This document shows, one piece after another, positions 35,152 to 47,060 of a stretch of 64,000 bases of DNA. Position 1 is the first letter of the stretch. Each line of letters begins with the position of its first letter. The notes below the pieces were generated by a model. The model worked only from the letters and a program-made list of their open reading frames with translations, did not search any database and had not been told where the DNA came from. A program made the position numbers and the translations under genes. The stretch covers positions 314,707 to 378,706 of the forward strand of contig MNCI01009225.1 in NCBI GenBank assembly GCA_015680685.1, written 5' to 3'. Source of the stretch: Gnetum montanum (lineage: Eukaryota > Streptophyta > Gnetopsida > Gnetales > Gnetaceae).

Positions 35152-35571
35152 CCTGACACCTTAGCTCAAGCTCCAACTGCCACTGGAGTTGAACATTTTC
35201 TTTCCCCGACTGCTATTGGGTTTGGAAGCGTTACACGTAGGATGGAGCTGTTTTCAGAGCTGGTGATATCGATTACAATCTTCATCATGTTTACTGGGAC
35301 CTGCTTCTGGTACTTTGGTGCCACCCCAAATATGAAATTGCATTTCAAACGCTTCCTCAGACGTATCTTTCGTTCTTTTCTAAAAGGTATCTGGATATTC
35401 AGTATGGCTGCAGTTTTGATGTTTACCATGGTTCGATATATTTACGAGGGTGCCCATTGGAAACTCAGTGCCAAATACAGTTATGGCGTTGTGGTTTGGC
35501 TTGTCTTCTTCGTGCTACCTTTGGCTCTGGTACTCGTCGCAAAGCGGCTTAAAATCTGCCTCGGGAACTGA
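35152..35571 (+). CDS. last exon of the ankyrin/transmembrane gene
   Basis: The frame is open from 35113 to the TGA at 35569-35571. It encodes a short polar stretch, then three hydrophobic helices: LVISITIFIMFTGTCFWYF, IWIFSMAAVLMFTMV and YGVVVWLVFFVLPLALVLVA. Short basic loops (RFLRRIFRSFLKG and the C-terminal KRLKICLGN) separate and follow them. With the helix in the exon at 8581 this gives four membrane segments, the count usual for plant ankyrin-TM proteins. The G+C content and lack of stops show it was under coding selection until recently. The start is set by a phase-0 acceptor choice and is uncertain by up to 39 bases. It could instead be the end of a different membrane-protein gene. 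Confidence 0.72.
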   Translation, partial: PDTLAQAPTATGVEHFLSPTAIGFGSVTRRMELFSELVISITIFIMFTGTCFWYFGATPNMKLHFKRFLRRIFRSFLKGIWIFSMAAVLMFTMVRYIYEGAHWKLSAKYSYGVVVWLVFFVLPLALVLVAKRLKICLGN

Positions 35572-36724
35572 GTTTTGTGTTGTATGGGTGTTACGGAAGC
35601 AGTAATTTAGTGTGCTACATGTCGCTGTTTGTGTTACGTGTTTTGGAATTTCTAAACATTAAAGTCCAGGATTTTTATCATGTCCTCAGGAACGAACATA
35701 TTATGGCTGTTTACGGGACGTGTAATTTTACTATACTTCTCTTACTATTTTGTTCCAATGTTGTGATTTTCTGAACATATTAATGTTGTATTTTGTGTAA
35801 ATTACATGTTCTTTTTTTTTTCTTTTTTTGTTTCTTGTATAGACATAATTAAATTAAATTTTGGTTTTACTTTAATTTACTAAGTTATTTAATTTTAAAA
35901 ATATTAAATAGCTTTTGTAAATGATATAATTAGAATTTAGTTCTATGTTTCACAAGAAATTCTAATTTACTATTATCATTTTAAATAGAAGATAGATAAT
36001 TCATGAGTATAGCTAGTTTATAATGTATTCTTAATTTATGAACACATATTCTTCTTTTTATAGATTATGTCTCTTATGGTTGGTATAGTTCAAGAGTTGT
36101 AATTCTTTATGGACTTTGTTATACTTATGATTATTGGGTTTACAATGTCTTTGTGAGATGACTCATTTTAAGATCACCTCTCATGAGTTCTATTCTCTAC
36201 AAATTTCTTTGTACATTTTAATTTGTAAGGATTTTTCTATTAGCTTATCTTACATGAGACTTGGTTCTTTAGGGCTCGATATCTATATCCATATGAAACC
36301 TCAACATTGTTCAGACTATAAATTACTTCATGGGTAAGTTGTAATTCTTCGGTTGTAGTTCATGAATTTTGTTCATCACTACTTCTTTTATGAGCTTACA
36401 CACACATTTACATATCAAAATACTAAATTGCGCTAACATTTTATCTTCAAGCTTCTTTTTTATTCTTCAAAATAAATCTTGTGCTGAAAAATACTTTTGA
36501 ATCCTTATGAATTATTGTTTTCCATGCATACTCTACTTACTTTTTTAAATTCCATTCTTTATACATTGCAATACGAAGACATAAACATGGAAGCTGTAGA
36601 TTCTCTTGAAGTAAATATATTGGCGTTATGGATGAAATTATAATAAATGTTACTTATATGCTTGCCCTAAGTGCTATGGAAATAATATTATTTAGTATTA
36701 TCTATAGGCTTCCCCTATGGATTG
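35572..36724 (+). other. 3' flank of the ankyrin gene
   Basis: AT-rich sequence with several possible poly(A) regions (for example after 35650) and no coding signal. The small open frames at 35577-35774 and 36134-36337 are T-rich chance frames. Confidence 0.45.
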
Positions 36725-36850
36725 TCATTCAAAGTGATGGTAAAATGCTTGTTTCTCAAGTCAAACACCTAGGTTTGAGCCTAGGCATACCCACTATAAG
36801 AGGATAGACTTTTGCTTATCTACCAATCCTTCCATGACCTACTTAGCACA
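36725..36850 (+). mobile_element. SINE-like element, copy 1
   Basis: AAAGTGATGGTAAAATGCTT (box A area) is followed at about 30 bp by CCTAGGTTTGAGCCTA (box B area, 36768-36783). The same order and sequence recur at 56085-56140. Ends are approximate. Confidence 0.6.
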
Positions 36851-38105
36851 ATAAGCACTATGGCTCCAAGTGATTATCCTATTAATAGGTTTTCCCTAGG
36901 CATTAGGGATAAAATATTATTTATCATTACTGATCTATGATTGGTAGCTGGCCACTTGGTTAAAATTAAGCCTATAATCTACTTTGATAACTCATCTCAA
37001 GACCATCTCTCATGGGATGCATCTAAAACTAGACTTATTGTTTCAAAATTTTCATATGGATGTTCCCCTAAGAATGCTAATCAAACCATCATAGCAACCT
37101 AAAGTATACTATCTCAATCATCATATGAGTACTACCCAAATCATATTGTAAAGAAAAAGCACTTTCTCATAAGAAGAAATGGAATATAACAATTTTTGGA
37201 GTTTTAAAAATGTAAAATCTCTCCAATCAAAAACATTTTCTAGAAATGTTTTGTATGAATCTCTTTACCTAAAGACATCTTCCAAAACATTTAAGTAAAA
37301 ATGGAAGGTAAGCTTAACATTTTCTACGATGCTTAAAAATATCTTTGGTAAAATCCTTGAAGGAAAATTGAATGGTTGAAAGACAAATGAAGGATAAAAA
37401 CCTCTATGTCAAAAGTTGTATGCTTTACTAAAAATGTTAAACAACAAAAAATGTATACTTCAATTAAAAAAGGTCAAGTTAAGCTCTATTAAAAATGTTG
37501 ATGCAAAAGAACGTATCTTCTTCAGTAGTGTTAACTTACAAGATTAAAATGTCTTTGCTAAGAAGAATTCTTTTATAAAATATATCGAAAAATTATTTAA
37601 TCAATTTAGAGAAAAAAAGGTCAAAACTCCATCTATCAAAACTTAGTAATTGAAAATATTGCAATACTTTTTTGCTAAGGAAAACCTTTTCTAGAGAATC
37701 CAGAAACCTCGATATCAACAAAAATATTTACAACAAAAATGTTCATGAAATGACCAACTACAAGCTAAGTGCAAAAACAAAAATCCACTTCCTAAAGGAC
37801 CTTCAAACTCATGCAAAACCACATCAAAATAAGCCTAAAGGATTTCAATGTGAAACACTAAATAAAAAAATATTAAACAAATAGAGGTTAAAAGCCAACC
37901 CTGCTATAGACATCACTTTATAGTAAAAAAGGTCTTGCAAAGATATGCAGTGTTAAATGGGCTAGTTGGTTTGATTAATGGCAATTGTGTTAATCATAGG
38001 TTCCATCTAGATTTTTGGAATGAGAAAAACCAAAACTTTCCATATGTTTCATCTAAAGCAAGATATCGCATTGGTTCTTTGCAAGGACCATATGAGTTAT
38101 ATGTT
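36851..38105. other. unassigned AT-rich stretch
   Basis: There is an A-rich plus strand from 37140 to 37900, with a lysine/asparagine-coding chance frame (37672-37884). No gene, LTR end or repeat is recognised. Confidence 0.35.
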
Positions 38106-39350
38106 CTATAGAAGTGGTTGACTAATACTAACTTTCATTAGACATAACAAGGCTAAAAATCCCAAGTCAATACCTACTCTCATCCAATCTGGGTTTCTTG
38201 GTTGAAAGGAAAACTTATGAATCCAATAATTCACTATGATGTTTAATAGACAACAACATGGTCTTAGTTTGGGGTAGGAAGTGATCAAGGAAAGAAGATT
38301 GGGGGATCTAAAAGTGTGTCTTTTTTGAGGGTTAGGAACAATCTCTAGCATAAATGGGACATGGGCAGAAGCAGAGCTAGGAGTCAAGGATGAGTACAAA
38401 GCCTCCAAGTCGAGGTAATATTCTTGTTTAAGATATCCATCCATAAGGATAATTAGCGAAGGAGGCAAGAACATCAAGTTGAAGAATGACACAATGGTTT
38501 TTTCTTGATTGAGTTATAGGTCCATGAATGCTAAGCATGCAACACATAGACATCCTAGTTTTAGTGGTCAATGAAAAGGTGTTCAAAAGATGAATGACTA
38601 TTTTTAGAAGATCACTCATATTTTCTTCAAAAGGTGGATGTCTAGTTTTGGAAACATTGAGTTTGGTGAACATGAATGATTATTTGAAAGACAAGATGGA
38701 GATGTTTGGCAGGAACATAGATGATCAAGCTCACTTCCTAAAACTTGGCAACCACTAATATCAGCAAGATGCAATGTGTCTAAGAAGTTTAAAGCCTAAG
38801 CTACTGTTATGATTTCCATCTTATATGAAGTAGAAGCCTTTCATATCCCTGCACTTCATAGAAGCATATCGATGAATCTAAGAGCCATTTTTTGATCCTC
38901 TAAAGAAATATCATTCTTCTCAACCTTTTAATATTGGTTGACAGCCTTCATAAGCCTTTCATTCTTGAAGATTGGAACGACAACTACCCTAGCCATTACC
39001 AACACCTTAGCCATCCATGAAAAAGGTAGGAATGTTAACCAACATCCATCCAAAAAGGTTGAAAGCACCTAAATTTATCCACTAGTGAGCCTATCCACTC
39101 TTGAATAGAACAAAAACTTACTACCTTGGCAGCAAACATCTAGTGTTCCTCAAAGTTGATGTATTGATAAATGACCTTATGGCCAATGGTCAAGTGGGCC
39201 TAGGCTAAGAACATCCTTACCATCTCCTTCTTCCTATGAGTTTCTTTGAGGATAACTTTTCCATGTTGTGGAAACCTAATAAAGTCCACAATGCCCTCAA
39301 TCAAAGCTATGATTCCTTTTGACCCAATGACAAACCTCAAACTATCCCAA
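38106..39350 (-). pseudogene. decayed coding-like region, unrecognised
   Basis: Minus-strand frames at 38106-38492, 38428-38673 and leftover stretches up to about 39350 (for example DISLEDQKMALRFIDMLL and KMEIITVA) suggest one long old reading frame broken by stops and shifts. I do not recognise a family. It lies left of an LTR in the same orientation (39778-40803), the position where the gag of that element would be expected, so a very divergent gag is possible. Confidence 0.35.
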
Positions 39351-39777
39351 GAAGATTACAATGGAAGACTATAAAAAGAATATTTTTTGATAAGAAGAAA
39401 AAATACATGATTGAACCTTGAACCTATTATTATTTTTCAACTTACCTTACTAGTAGGCCAAAAAATTTTGGATGAGAATTTTCTCAAAACAATAATATGT
39501 AATGATGTTTTTTGTGTTTTATTTGTAAATCAACAATGTGGTTTAACACCTAGGTAGTTGGGAAATAATGGTCCAAATAGTAGTATTGGGCACCATTCGA
39601 ATGAAAAATTTTGAAGATAAGTCACAATGTAGATGTTGTTGGCTTCTGAACACAACTAAAGGCACTGAAGGGAAGGGGAGTGTGAATTAGGGCCTTATAA
39701 AAATTTAACTACAATAGAGGCTATCAGAAGACCATATGAAGCCCTAGAAATTCTTAGAACAAGAAAAATAGAGCACT

Positions 39778-40803
39778 AATGTATAAGAGAAAATAGACAC
39801 TAGCTTTCAAGGTGGTTTAGCTACTAGATTCATTGACCTACATCCACCATAAAACTCTCATCTAGAGGGGAAGAAGTTGTTCTATACGCATAGCCCTTTT
39901 ATCTCAGTTGACATGGCATATTATATTGAGTAAGTCCATTTTAGAGCTAAACAAGATTATTTTAAAATGCTGATTTTACTTGTTGTGCACATGCTTTTGA
40001 AGTTGGTATTTTCTTTTAAAGCTTTGTCCCACAAAGTTTCCACAAGCTAAAACTAATTTGAGTTTTAAGAAAAAATGGAAGAGAAGCTAGAATAAATACC
40101 AACACTAACATGGTAGATTTATGTATGTAGATGAGCTTGTGTTATCTAGATAAAAGCTTGTTGATCTAAATGTTGACTGTAAAAGAGCTCACCCTACCAC
40201 CAAAAGCATTTAACATGTGAACTTTTTCTTCCTTAAATCTCTTAATGTGCTTAAACAAAATCTTTTATTGTTGACGTGCTCACTTAGCAAGGCTTATCTA
40301 GATTAGAGAAATTGATCTAGATGAAAATACCACAACTTCTAAATGCCAACATGGTAAAGTGTTAAGATGGATTAAAAAAAATATGCAAAAGTTAAATAAA
40401 TTAGCTTGATCTCATAAAGCTTGAAATAAAAAAAGAGTGCATGAAAATCTAGAATATATTTAAGCTCTTTAAAAAATGAAAATGGATAAGCTAGATCAAG
40501 AAAATCCAAGATCTCATGAAGCTGAGTTGGTAGAGAAGATTAAGCTAAGTAGAATAGAAATGGAGATTCTACATCCTAGCTCTAGCACTTATGTGTTAAG
40601 GATGAGACAACAAAGCTCACATGGAAGATGAAAGAGTTTAGATGGGAATTTCTCATATAAATGAAAAGAGGTGCTAAACCTAAAGCTAACATGTCATTCC
40701 AAGTGCAATTTATTTCAAAGATCAAGAGCTCAAACTCATGAAAGCTTTATCGAAAAATAGAAGCACAACCAAGCTCAAAACATGCATAGCTTATCATGCA
40801 ACA
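39778..40803 (-). repeat. LTR-like repeat, copy A
   Basis: From about 39850 to 40803 it matches 54950-55840 closely by eye (for example GTTCTATACGCATAGCCC against GTTCTATATGCTTAGCCC), and both matches end at ATCATGCAACA, a TGTTG start on the minus strand. Its left part (39778-39850) resembles the inner end of the Copia LTR at 53892 (ACTAATG, AAGGTGGTT, CCTACATC). It is probably a Copia LTR on the minus strand with uncertain left border. Confidence 0.55.
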
Positions 40804-40850
40804 ATATCCCCCTTTTTGAGATTGGATAAGAACTCAAAAATAAAGCCAGG

Positions 40851-41689
40851 TGATGGGACGCGATATCGCATGGGCCATGATATCACGTACACGATATCAT
40901 GTTCATCGCAATATCACATCCCCCACAATATCACGTACGCGATATCATAGTGTGCCCCCAAATCTATAAATAAGAGGTGGCTCTCCCTTGTTTCTAATGC
41001 TAGGCCTAGACTGTAGTGAAACTATGGTAGTTTTACCTCTCCAGAGATAGAATAATTTCCATGTGCCTATAGTAGGAGCTCCAAAGTGAACGGATCTTTA
41101 TTCGAGCAAATATTGTATCTGAACACAAGTTTGTGTACAAAAATAAAGATGAACTTCTTGGATAAACCTTGCAATGCATGCACTAAGCTAGATAGGACTT
41201 TATTTAATGTTATTTATTTTTTACCATTTAAATGCTTTATTAGTTGATTAATTCTCTCTCAACCCTTCTCCTATAGTTAAGTGCATTCAGTATGACTGCT
41301 TCAAGCACGTGTGTTACGCTTAGTGATCCCAGTAACGAATAGCGTTTGGTAACCAAGGTTGCATTGGTTCAGGGTGTGAATGGTAAGTGGGAATGGATGA
41401 TGATGCTAGGTTAATTAAGACTTAGTTAGTTAGTTAAAGTTAGTTAATTAGTCTCTTCACCCTTCACATCACTAGCATAGGAGATAAAACAAAAAAGACA
41501 TAAAAATCACATACCTCAGACTTACTTAACCATACAACCGTGACAAATACAAGTCTAGAAAGACAACAAATGATTAACCTTAAGTGTTCCATAAGGCATG
41601 TAGGCACTTAGTCTACGAAGTTCGACTGGATCATGCATATGACACTCATATTCGTATGGTTGAGTATAGGGGTACCTCGCCACTCATCA
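40851..41689 (+). repeat. 5' LTR of element V (839 bp)
   Basis: It runs from TGATGGGACG to CCACTCATCA. U3 (40851-40960) is packed with GATATC palindromes, the TATA box CTATAAATAAG lies at 40964-40974, and R-U5 follows. Confidence 0.93.
40964..40974 (+). promoter_or_regulatory. TATA box of the element V 5' LTR
   Basis: CTATAAATAAG, about 113 bp inside the LTR. It is conserved at 47174-47184 and, on the other strand, at 16878-16888 and 21742-21752. Confidence 0.8.
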
Positions 41690-41690
41690 T

Positions 41691-41708
41691 TGGTGTCGTT
41701 GCCAGGGA
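41691..41708 (+). other. primer binding site of element V
   Basis: TGGTGTCGTTGCCAGGGA differs from the complement of a plant tRNA-Asp 3' end at three positions and is the best match in the window. Confidence 0.85.
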
Positions 41709-41833
41709 CTAAGTGTTTGTGTGCTAAGTAGAACATAGGAAATTATCCACATCATTGGGAGCCTAAACGAACCCTTAGGGTTAGTTAAACAAAAAATTTA
41801 TGTAATGGTTAATTAGCACACTGACAAGACACA

Positions 41834-44800
41834 ATGTCTTCTTCTTCTTCTCCCAAAAGCACTTCACCACCTAAGGATCATACAAGAAACAGTCGGTAGT
41901 CTAAAACACATAACCAAAATTTGACAATTCCTCAACAGTATCGGGTTCCTCAACAGTATCGGGTGGAATATACTCATCACGATGAGTATATACCCAATTT
42001 TACTGTTATCCTCCATCAGGATGAACAACTACACTGGAGAGACTTGCAAGGTAACATAGTGTTACCTCCAGATCAGGTAGTCCCTAACATGCTTCTTCAT
42101 GCTCTTGCACAGATAGGCATGATGGAATTATATGTTGAATACATTGCAGAAGATTATGACATAAGGGATTACCATCCCACAATAGTGCAACATCTAAGGG
42201 ACTCATGGCAAGAGAGCCACTATACATTGTTGAAGGGTAAAGGGGTCCCGCACGTCCTAAGTGAAAATGGAGATGGTAAACCAATCATAACAGGTTCTCC
42301 ATCAAATGATGTTCCCCCTCTTAATGATGGTGAGGAGGTGGGGTATCAGAACCTATGCTTCATGATACAAAACCCTGGTTCTGATCCTCGTGAATGCCAA
42401 CTGTTCACTGAGGGAACAAAAACACATGACAAGGACGGGCATTCAGATCATCATCACGATCAAGACCATAGCCATCGAAGAGAAGGTAAGAAACATCGTC
42501 ATGGTGATGGTTCTCCTTCTTCTTCCCCTTCATGACACCATTCAACCTCTCCTTCCACATCAGGGGGTAGTCATAAAGAGCATAATGGTGAGGATAAGAG
42601 TAAGCAAAATGAGAGACCTCGACAAGAGAGTCGAGAGTGAGGACAAGGGTAGTCTAGAGAGTCTAGGCATGGTAGAAGGAAAAGTAGGGAACCATGTAGG
42701 CATGATAGACGTCATGAGAGAGATGATCATGATGAACCCCTAATTTCCACTTGAAGTATGTTAGATATTACAGAGGTATTGAGAATACCTACAAGGCATC
42801 AAAAGGATAGCCGGATCAAGAGACTAGATATGAACAATATCCCACGCTTTGAAGGGGGATACAACACTGATCCGTAAAATCATTTACAGGAATTTCATGA
42901 TGCCTGTGCCTTGAAAAATATTGAAAACGAGTGGTAGAAGTTAAATTTTTTTCCTAGGACACTCGTAAAGGAAGCGGAGAGTTGATACTGGTCCTTAGAG
43001 CCAGAAACCATTAGGAGATGGAGCACGATGTTATAGTTTTTCAATGATAAATACCAAACGTACTCCAGAGTGTTCAACTTGAGTAAGCAAATCTAAGGAT
43101 GGAAGCAGGGTAATCACGAACCCTTGGATGCTACCATGGACCGATATTATGCATTGCTACATCGTTGCCCGGGTTGTGGTTACGCACAGTGGGATCAACT
43201 CCACCACCTCGTAGATGGGCTAAGACATGAAACTAGGAGAACCCTTGGGACATATGCCCAAGGGAGGTTATCTGAACTTAGGTCCCATGAAATTCATTGA
43301 TTGTTGGAGCAAGTAGCTAAAGAAGAAGGGGAGCTACGAAAAAGAGAGAGCATGGAAGAATATAACCATGATCCCTCCGCGATGAAGAGGATGAGTCACC
43401 ACTCGAAGAGTTGGTGAATAGAAAAACCTTGCTACTTCAAAAGCTAACAATGGAAGTATCGGCTAAGGTAGATCAAATGTGGGACTTTATAGACAATAGG
43501 TTTGAAACTATTTTGAAAGTCGTAGAGGAGTATAAGGAATGAAGTAGTGACCATGATAAGAAAAAGCAGAGAGATTCAGGCCATGCACGTGACAAGGGTA
43601 AGAGAAAAATAACTATTGCCAATAAGGTTGTGGATTCAAACATAGACAATGATGGTGGATGTAAGATCTGCCAATATGACCATCCTAAGGAATGTTGTCC
43701 AATCATCTCACATCTACAAGAGTCTGGGGTGTATGCACTCAACCCAAGACTTAACATATGGTAGGCACCCTGAAGGTTACCTTATCCCCAAGGTAACCCG
43801 AGGTAGTTCCACCAACTGTTAACGTATTATCCAAGTGGAACTCTACCACAACCTATTGGGTAACACTAGCAGTGGCAACACCCATAGTCATGGGGGATGC
43901 CACCGCCTAGACAATAATACCTTTGCTGGTAACCAAACCCATATGGCTACTATGTGCAGCAGCCAGTTTCTCCAAGTGACTCTATGGGTCACGCAACCCC
44001 ACAACATGACTACCAAGTTCAGGAGTATTTTAGAAGGACTCCTTCTCCTCTAGGAGACGCACCACATGCATACCATCCTCTGAATCGATCCACCTCTCTT
44101 ACGCCAATAGTTCCACTACCTCCTGCTCCAACAATGCAAGGGGAACTCCCCACTTAATGGCAGCAATGTAATGCTACGAGAGCTGTAAACCTTCAACCTA
44201 TTGCTAGTTCTGACAACCGCAAGAAGAGAAGACCTTTCTTTAGAACCAAAAGCCCAAACAAGCTCTCACAATCACAAGCGGTTAAGTCTGTGTATGCTGC
44301 TCCAACACATAAGGCTTCAGAGTTCCCTTCAAACGAACAATAGAGCTCAACGCATATGGTTATGTTAACACATACCGTTATTGACTAGATCAAGGTAGGC
44401 CACCTTCCGAGAAAACTGTTTGACCCTGGAAGTCCCTTAATCTACCTCTAAGTCACTAGGAATGAACCTCATAAGGCTCTTCTTAACTCAGGTTTTGGAG
44501 TCAACTTAATATCACGAGAGATGTATAAATCCTGGAACTTGCCTCCACTTAAGAAGAGAAATATTCAACTAGAGTTGGCTGACCAATCCATCACCATTCC
44601 CTTGGGATTGGTGGAGGACATCATTACACTGTGTGTGGTTGGTCATACCCAGCCAATTTCCTAGTGATAGAAGTCAACAACAACCAAGGGGACTTCTCAA
44701 TTATAATGGGAAGGGCATGGCTAAGTACAATAGACACATGCCTAGGAATCCACGATCTTTCCTTGGAAATATCTAAGGTAAACATTTATGGAAAGATTGA

Positions 44801-44999
44801 GAAGAATAAAGTTCCATGCATCACATACAATGACTCATTGGGTGATGACATGGAGGAATGCTTAGCATCTCCTACATGCAATTGGTGTGCCCTAGAAACT
44901 TTGATACAAAGGTGCTTGTATGTAGTAACCACACAACAAGTGGACACCCTGTGGTTGATAGCTAATCGAAAGAGCAATCCACCAACATGCATGAAATGA
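41834..44999 (+). pseudogene. gag-protease polyprotein of element V, broken
   Basis: Starts at 41834 (MSSSSSPKSTSPP) with a stop at about 41897. The N-terminal module (LHQDEQLHWRDLQGN, LPP) and a His-rich linker are open from 41921 to 42535 (DHHHDQDHSHRREG). The gag core spans 42755-43300 with several stops, then charged helices, then CKICQYDHPKECCPI (about 43660-43700) and a Pro/Gln spacer (43830-44160). The retropepsin lies at about 44360-44999. Its active site reads LLNSGFGVNLIS, so the catalytic Asp is Asn (44485-44493), and the C half IIMGRAWLSTI is open. Stops fall at different places than in element II. Confidence 0.88.
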
Positions 45000-46297
45000 A
45001 TTGGGGGAATAACTCATGCCCGCAACGAAGGGATAGATACATTAGAGTATGAGCATCATCGACTTCCACCCCTTAACCTGAAAACATAAATCGGGAGAAG
45101 TTAGAAACTTTTAAGAAATTCAAATAGGCGTTCATTATTTTGAATCTCTCCCTTTGCATTCATTTATGGGGGAGATGGCCACCTATGCTAATCATTTGAG
45201 GCCCTCAGTTTTTTAAGTTTTTGTTTTACAAATTTCCTTAACTTTTCTTATTTTTGTTTTACAAAATTGTTCATACTTTTTTATTTCTTTTGTGTGTGTG
45301 TGACTTATCCATCTTGTCAAGTTTGTCATTTAATAAGTGTTCTTCATTATGGTATGAACTATTTTTCTATTGATTGCTAATGTTTGGTTTTTACCTTTAA
45401 GTTATGATGTTGATACTAAGGTATGGTTCTTTTGATATAGTAGGCAATGAGTTCACTTCATTCATACATCCATGAAATTCTATGGTCTCTCTTAGCTTGG
45501 AAATGTACAGTCCCTTTCTAAATAAGAACTATTAATGAATCAGTGATTGGGAATTTCCCAAACTAAGGAAGAACTCAAGGATTGACAAGGGTGTGACTTC
45601 AAGGGAACTTGATGCATTTGTATTGGCCATTCTCTTGGGTGCTTAGATGTTTTCTTCTTGAGTTTTCTTACCATTTCGACATTACCCAATTATTGGGAAG
45701 CTAAGCTAATAAAAATAACAAAGTCTTTGCATGGTGTGGTTCTCACGCATAAACAGATAAAACAAAAGAGAGAGAGAGAGAAAGTGAGAATTCAAAGCAC
45801 ACCCCTTAGACGAAATAATCATTCGGGCTACAAGCATTGGTTATAGAACTAAAATAACAATGTTTCCTCTAACTAAGGCCCTTCTTGCTCCCCATTCTCT
45901 TCTCCTTCATTTATTAGAATGGTAGTGACTCTTTGGTGGAGACATTCTTGTTACTTCAAGAGGATGGATTGGCCGAATGCATTAATGTGAATTCATTGGA
46001 TGTGGTTTGTTTGAGGCTAGACTTGGAATGGGATCTACTAAGTCATATTAATCGTTAACTACACAAGGGGCTGTACACCACCTTGTTCTTAAAATTCCAT
46101 TCCATTCTCTTCTCCATCATTCTCTCCATTGTTCACCTCATTGCCGGTTGTATCATTAGTGTATATTTTGGTTGATGCATTATTTTCTTTTTGGTAAATT
46201 CTTATGGTTAAGACTTTAACTCTTATTCCAAATGACATTCTTAGAGCCTACAAACTCTTTGAATGTGGGTTTGTTAGGGCATTCAAGGCATGAACCT

Positions 46298-46317
46298 GCT
46301 TTGGGGAGGACCCACTG
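46298..46317 (+). promoter_or_regulatory. conserved tail block, element V
   Basis: TGCTTTGGGGAGGACCCACT is identical at 62805-62824 in element VII and nearly identical in reverse at 11536-11555 in element II, although the LTRs of VII are much diverged. Its purine core GGGGAGGA could be an internal purine tract or part of a packaging signal; its function is unknown. Confidence 0.5.
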
Positions 46318-46677
46318 ACATTCCTATTTGGTGCACCAGTTAAATTCTTTCCCTTAACATTTTTGCAATCCACTTTATTATGTTCATTTCCATCTTGACA
46401 TCCATTTCACTGATGTTATAGTTGTCTCCTTTTCTCCATCTTTATTGTTCTTTATTCTTTCTCCATTCTCTCGCTACCGGAGGTTCGCTCTTAGTCATGG
46501 GGGTCTAGACCCAAATTTTTTTGATTTTCTCCTAACCCCTACACCTTCAGTAGTCACCACTATGATATCTCTAGATCCATATTAGCCATACCACAACTCA
46601 ACCAATGGACCTTTCATCGAAGCAAGGTATCAATTGCATTATGATTCATTAACCCTTGCTAATATAAAGACTTTGTT

Positions 46678-46872
46678 GTGTGTGCATATGACAATCATAC
46701 AACAATGGATTGGATCTTGAGGGAACACTTGGAATGGATCAACGCTGAAATAGCTATGCAAAGAACAAGATGGATGGCACGCTTACGGATGAACAACGAA
46801 AGGCAAAATCTTGGCGTTGGCAGCAACAAAACTTCTTTCTCTCTCTCTCTCTCTTTCTCAGCTGGCAAATGA
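46678..46872 (+). CDS. small open frame shared with element II, unknown
   Basis: This 64-codon frame matches 10895-11131 of element II (NHTTMDW, HLEWI, NLGVGSN). It stops after a serine-rich run encoded by a TC microsatellite. No domain is recognised. It may be a real accessory frame or shared non-coding sequence. Confidence 0.3.
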   Translation: MCAYDNHTTMDWILREHLEWINAEIAMQRTRWMARLRMNNERQNLGVGSNKTSFSLSLSFSAGK

Positions 46873-47050
46873 GGCTTGATGTAAAATGTATAAAGTGTTC
46901 ACTCTTGTTGTTGTGAACACTAGTTTTATCTTGTCTTGTAATGATGATCTGTTCACATGTAATCCCATTCACCATTAGTTCCATTTGAGTCAATAATCTC
47001 ATACCATCCCAATATTTTGTAAGGAACTTGAGGAAGAGTTTTTATTTAGT

Positions 47051-47060
47051 CATGGGGGTA
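47051..47060 (+). other. polypurine tract of element V
   Basis: CATGGGGGTA directly before the 3' LTR. Confidence 0.85.

Larger units (their letters stand above)
7648..35571 (+). other. ankyrin-repeat/transmembrane gene locus (3' part)
   Basis: Three exon-like segments at 7648-8104, 8581-9117 and 35152-35571 together encode ankyrin repeats followed by four predicted membrane helices and a stop. That is the layout of plant ACD6-like ankyrin proteins, which act at membranes in defence and growth control (family knowledge). The last intron, about 26 kb, holds at least six LTR-element insertions. Linking the first two exons to the last one is an inference from strand, membrane topology and compatible phase (GGG|GTAAGT donor at 9117 and an AAG acceptor at 35151, both phase 0). 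Upstream exons are not in the window. Confidence 0.6.
45000..47050 (+). other. non-coding tail of element V
   Basis: There is no pol domain. It contains a T-rich stretch with TTTTGTTTTACA (45205-45300), (AG)n at 45767-45782, a GCTACAAGCATTGG block (45827-45840), the 20 bp block at 46298-46317 shared exactly with element VII, a small frame at 46678-46872 and (TC)n at 46837-46854. Confidence 0.7.

Noticed and set aside
35166-35429. 87-codon minus frame
   Set aside because: It is the antisense shadow of the membrane exon at 35152-35571.
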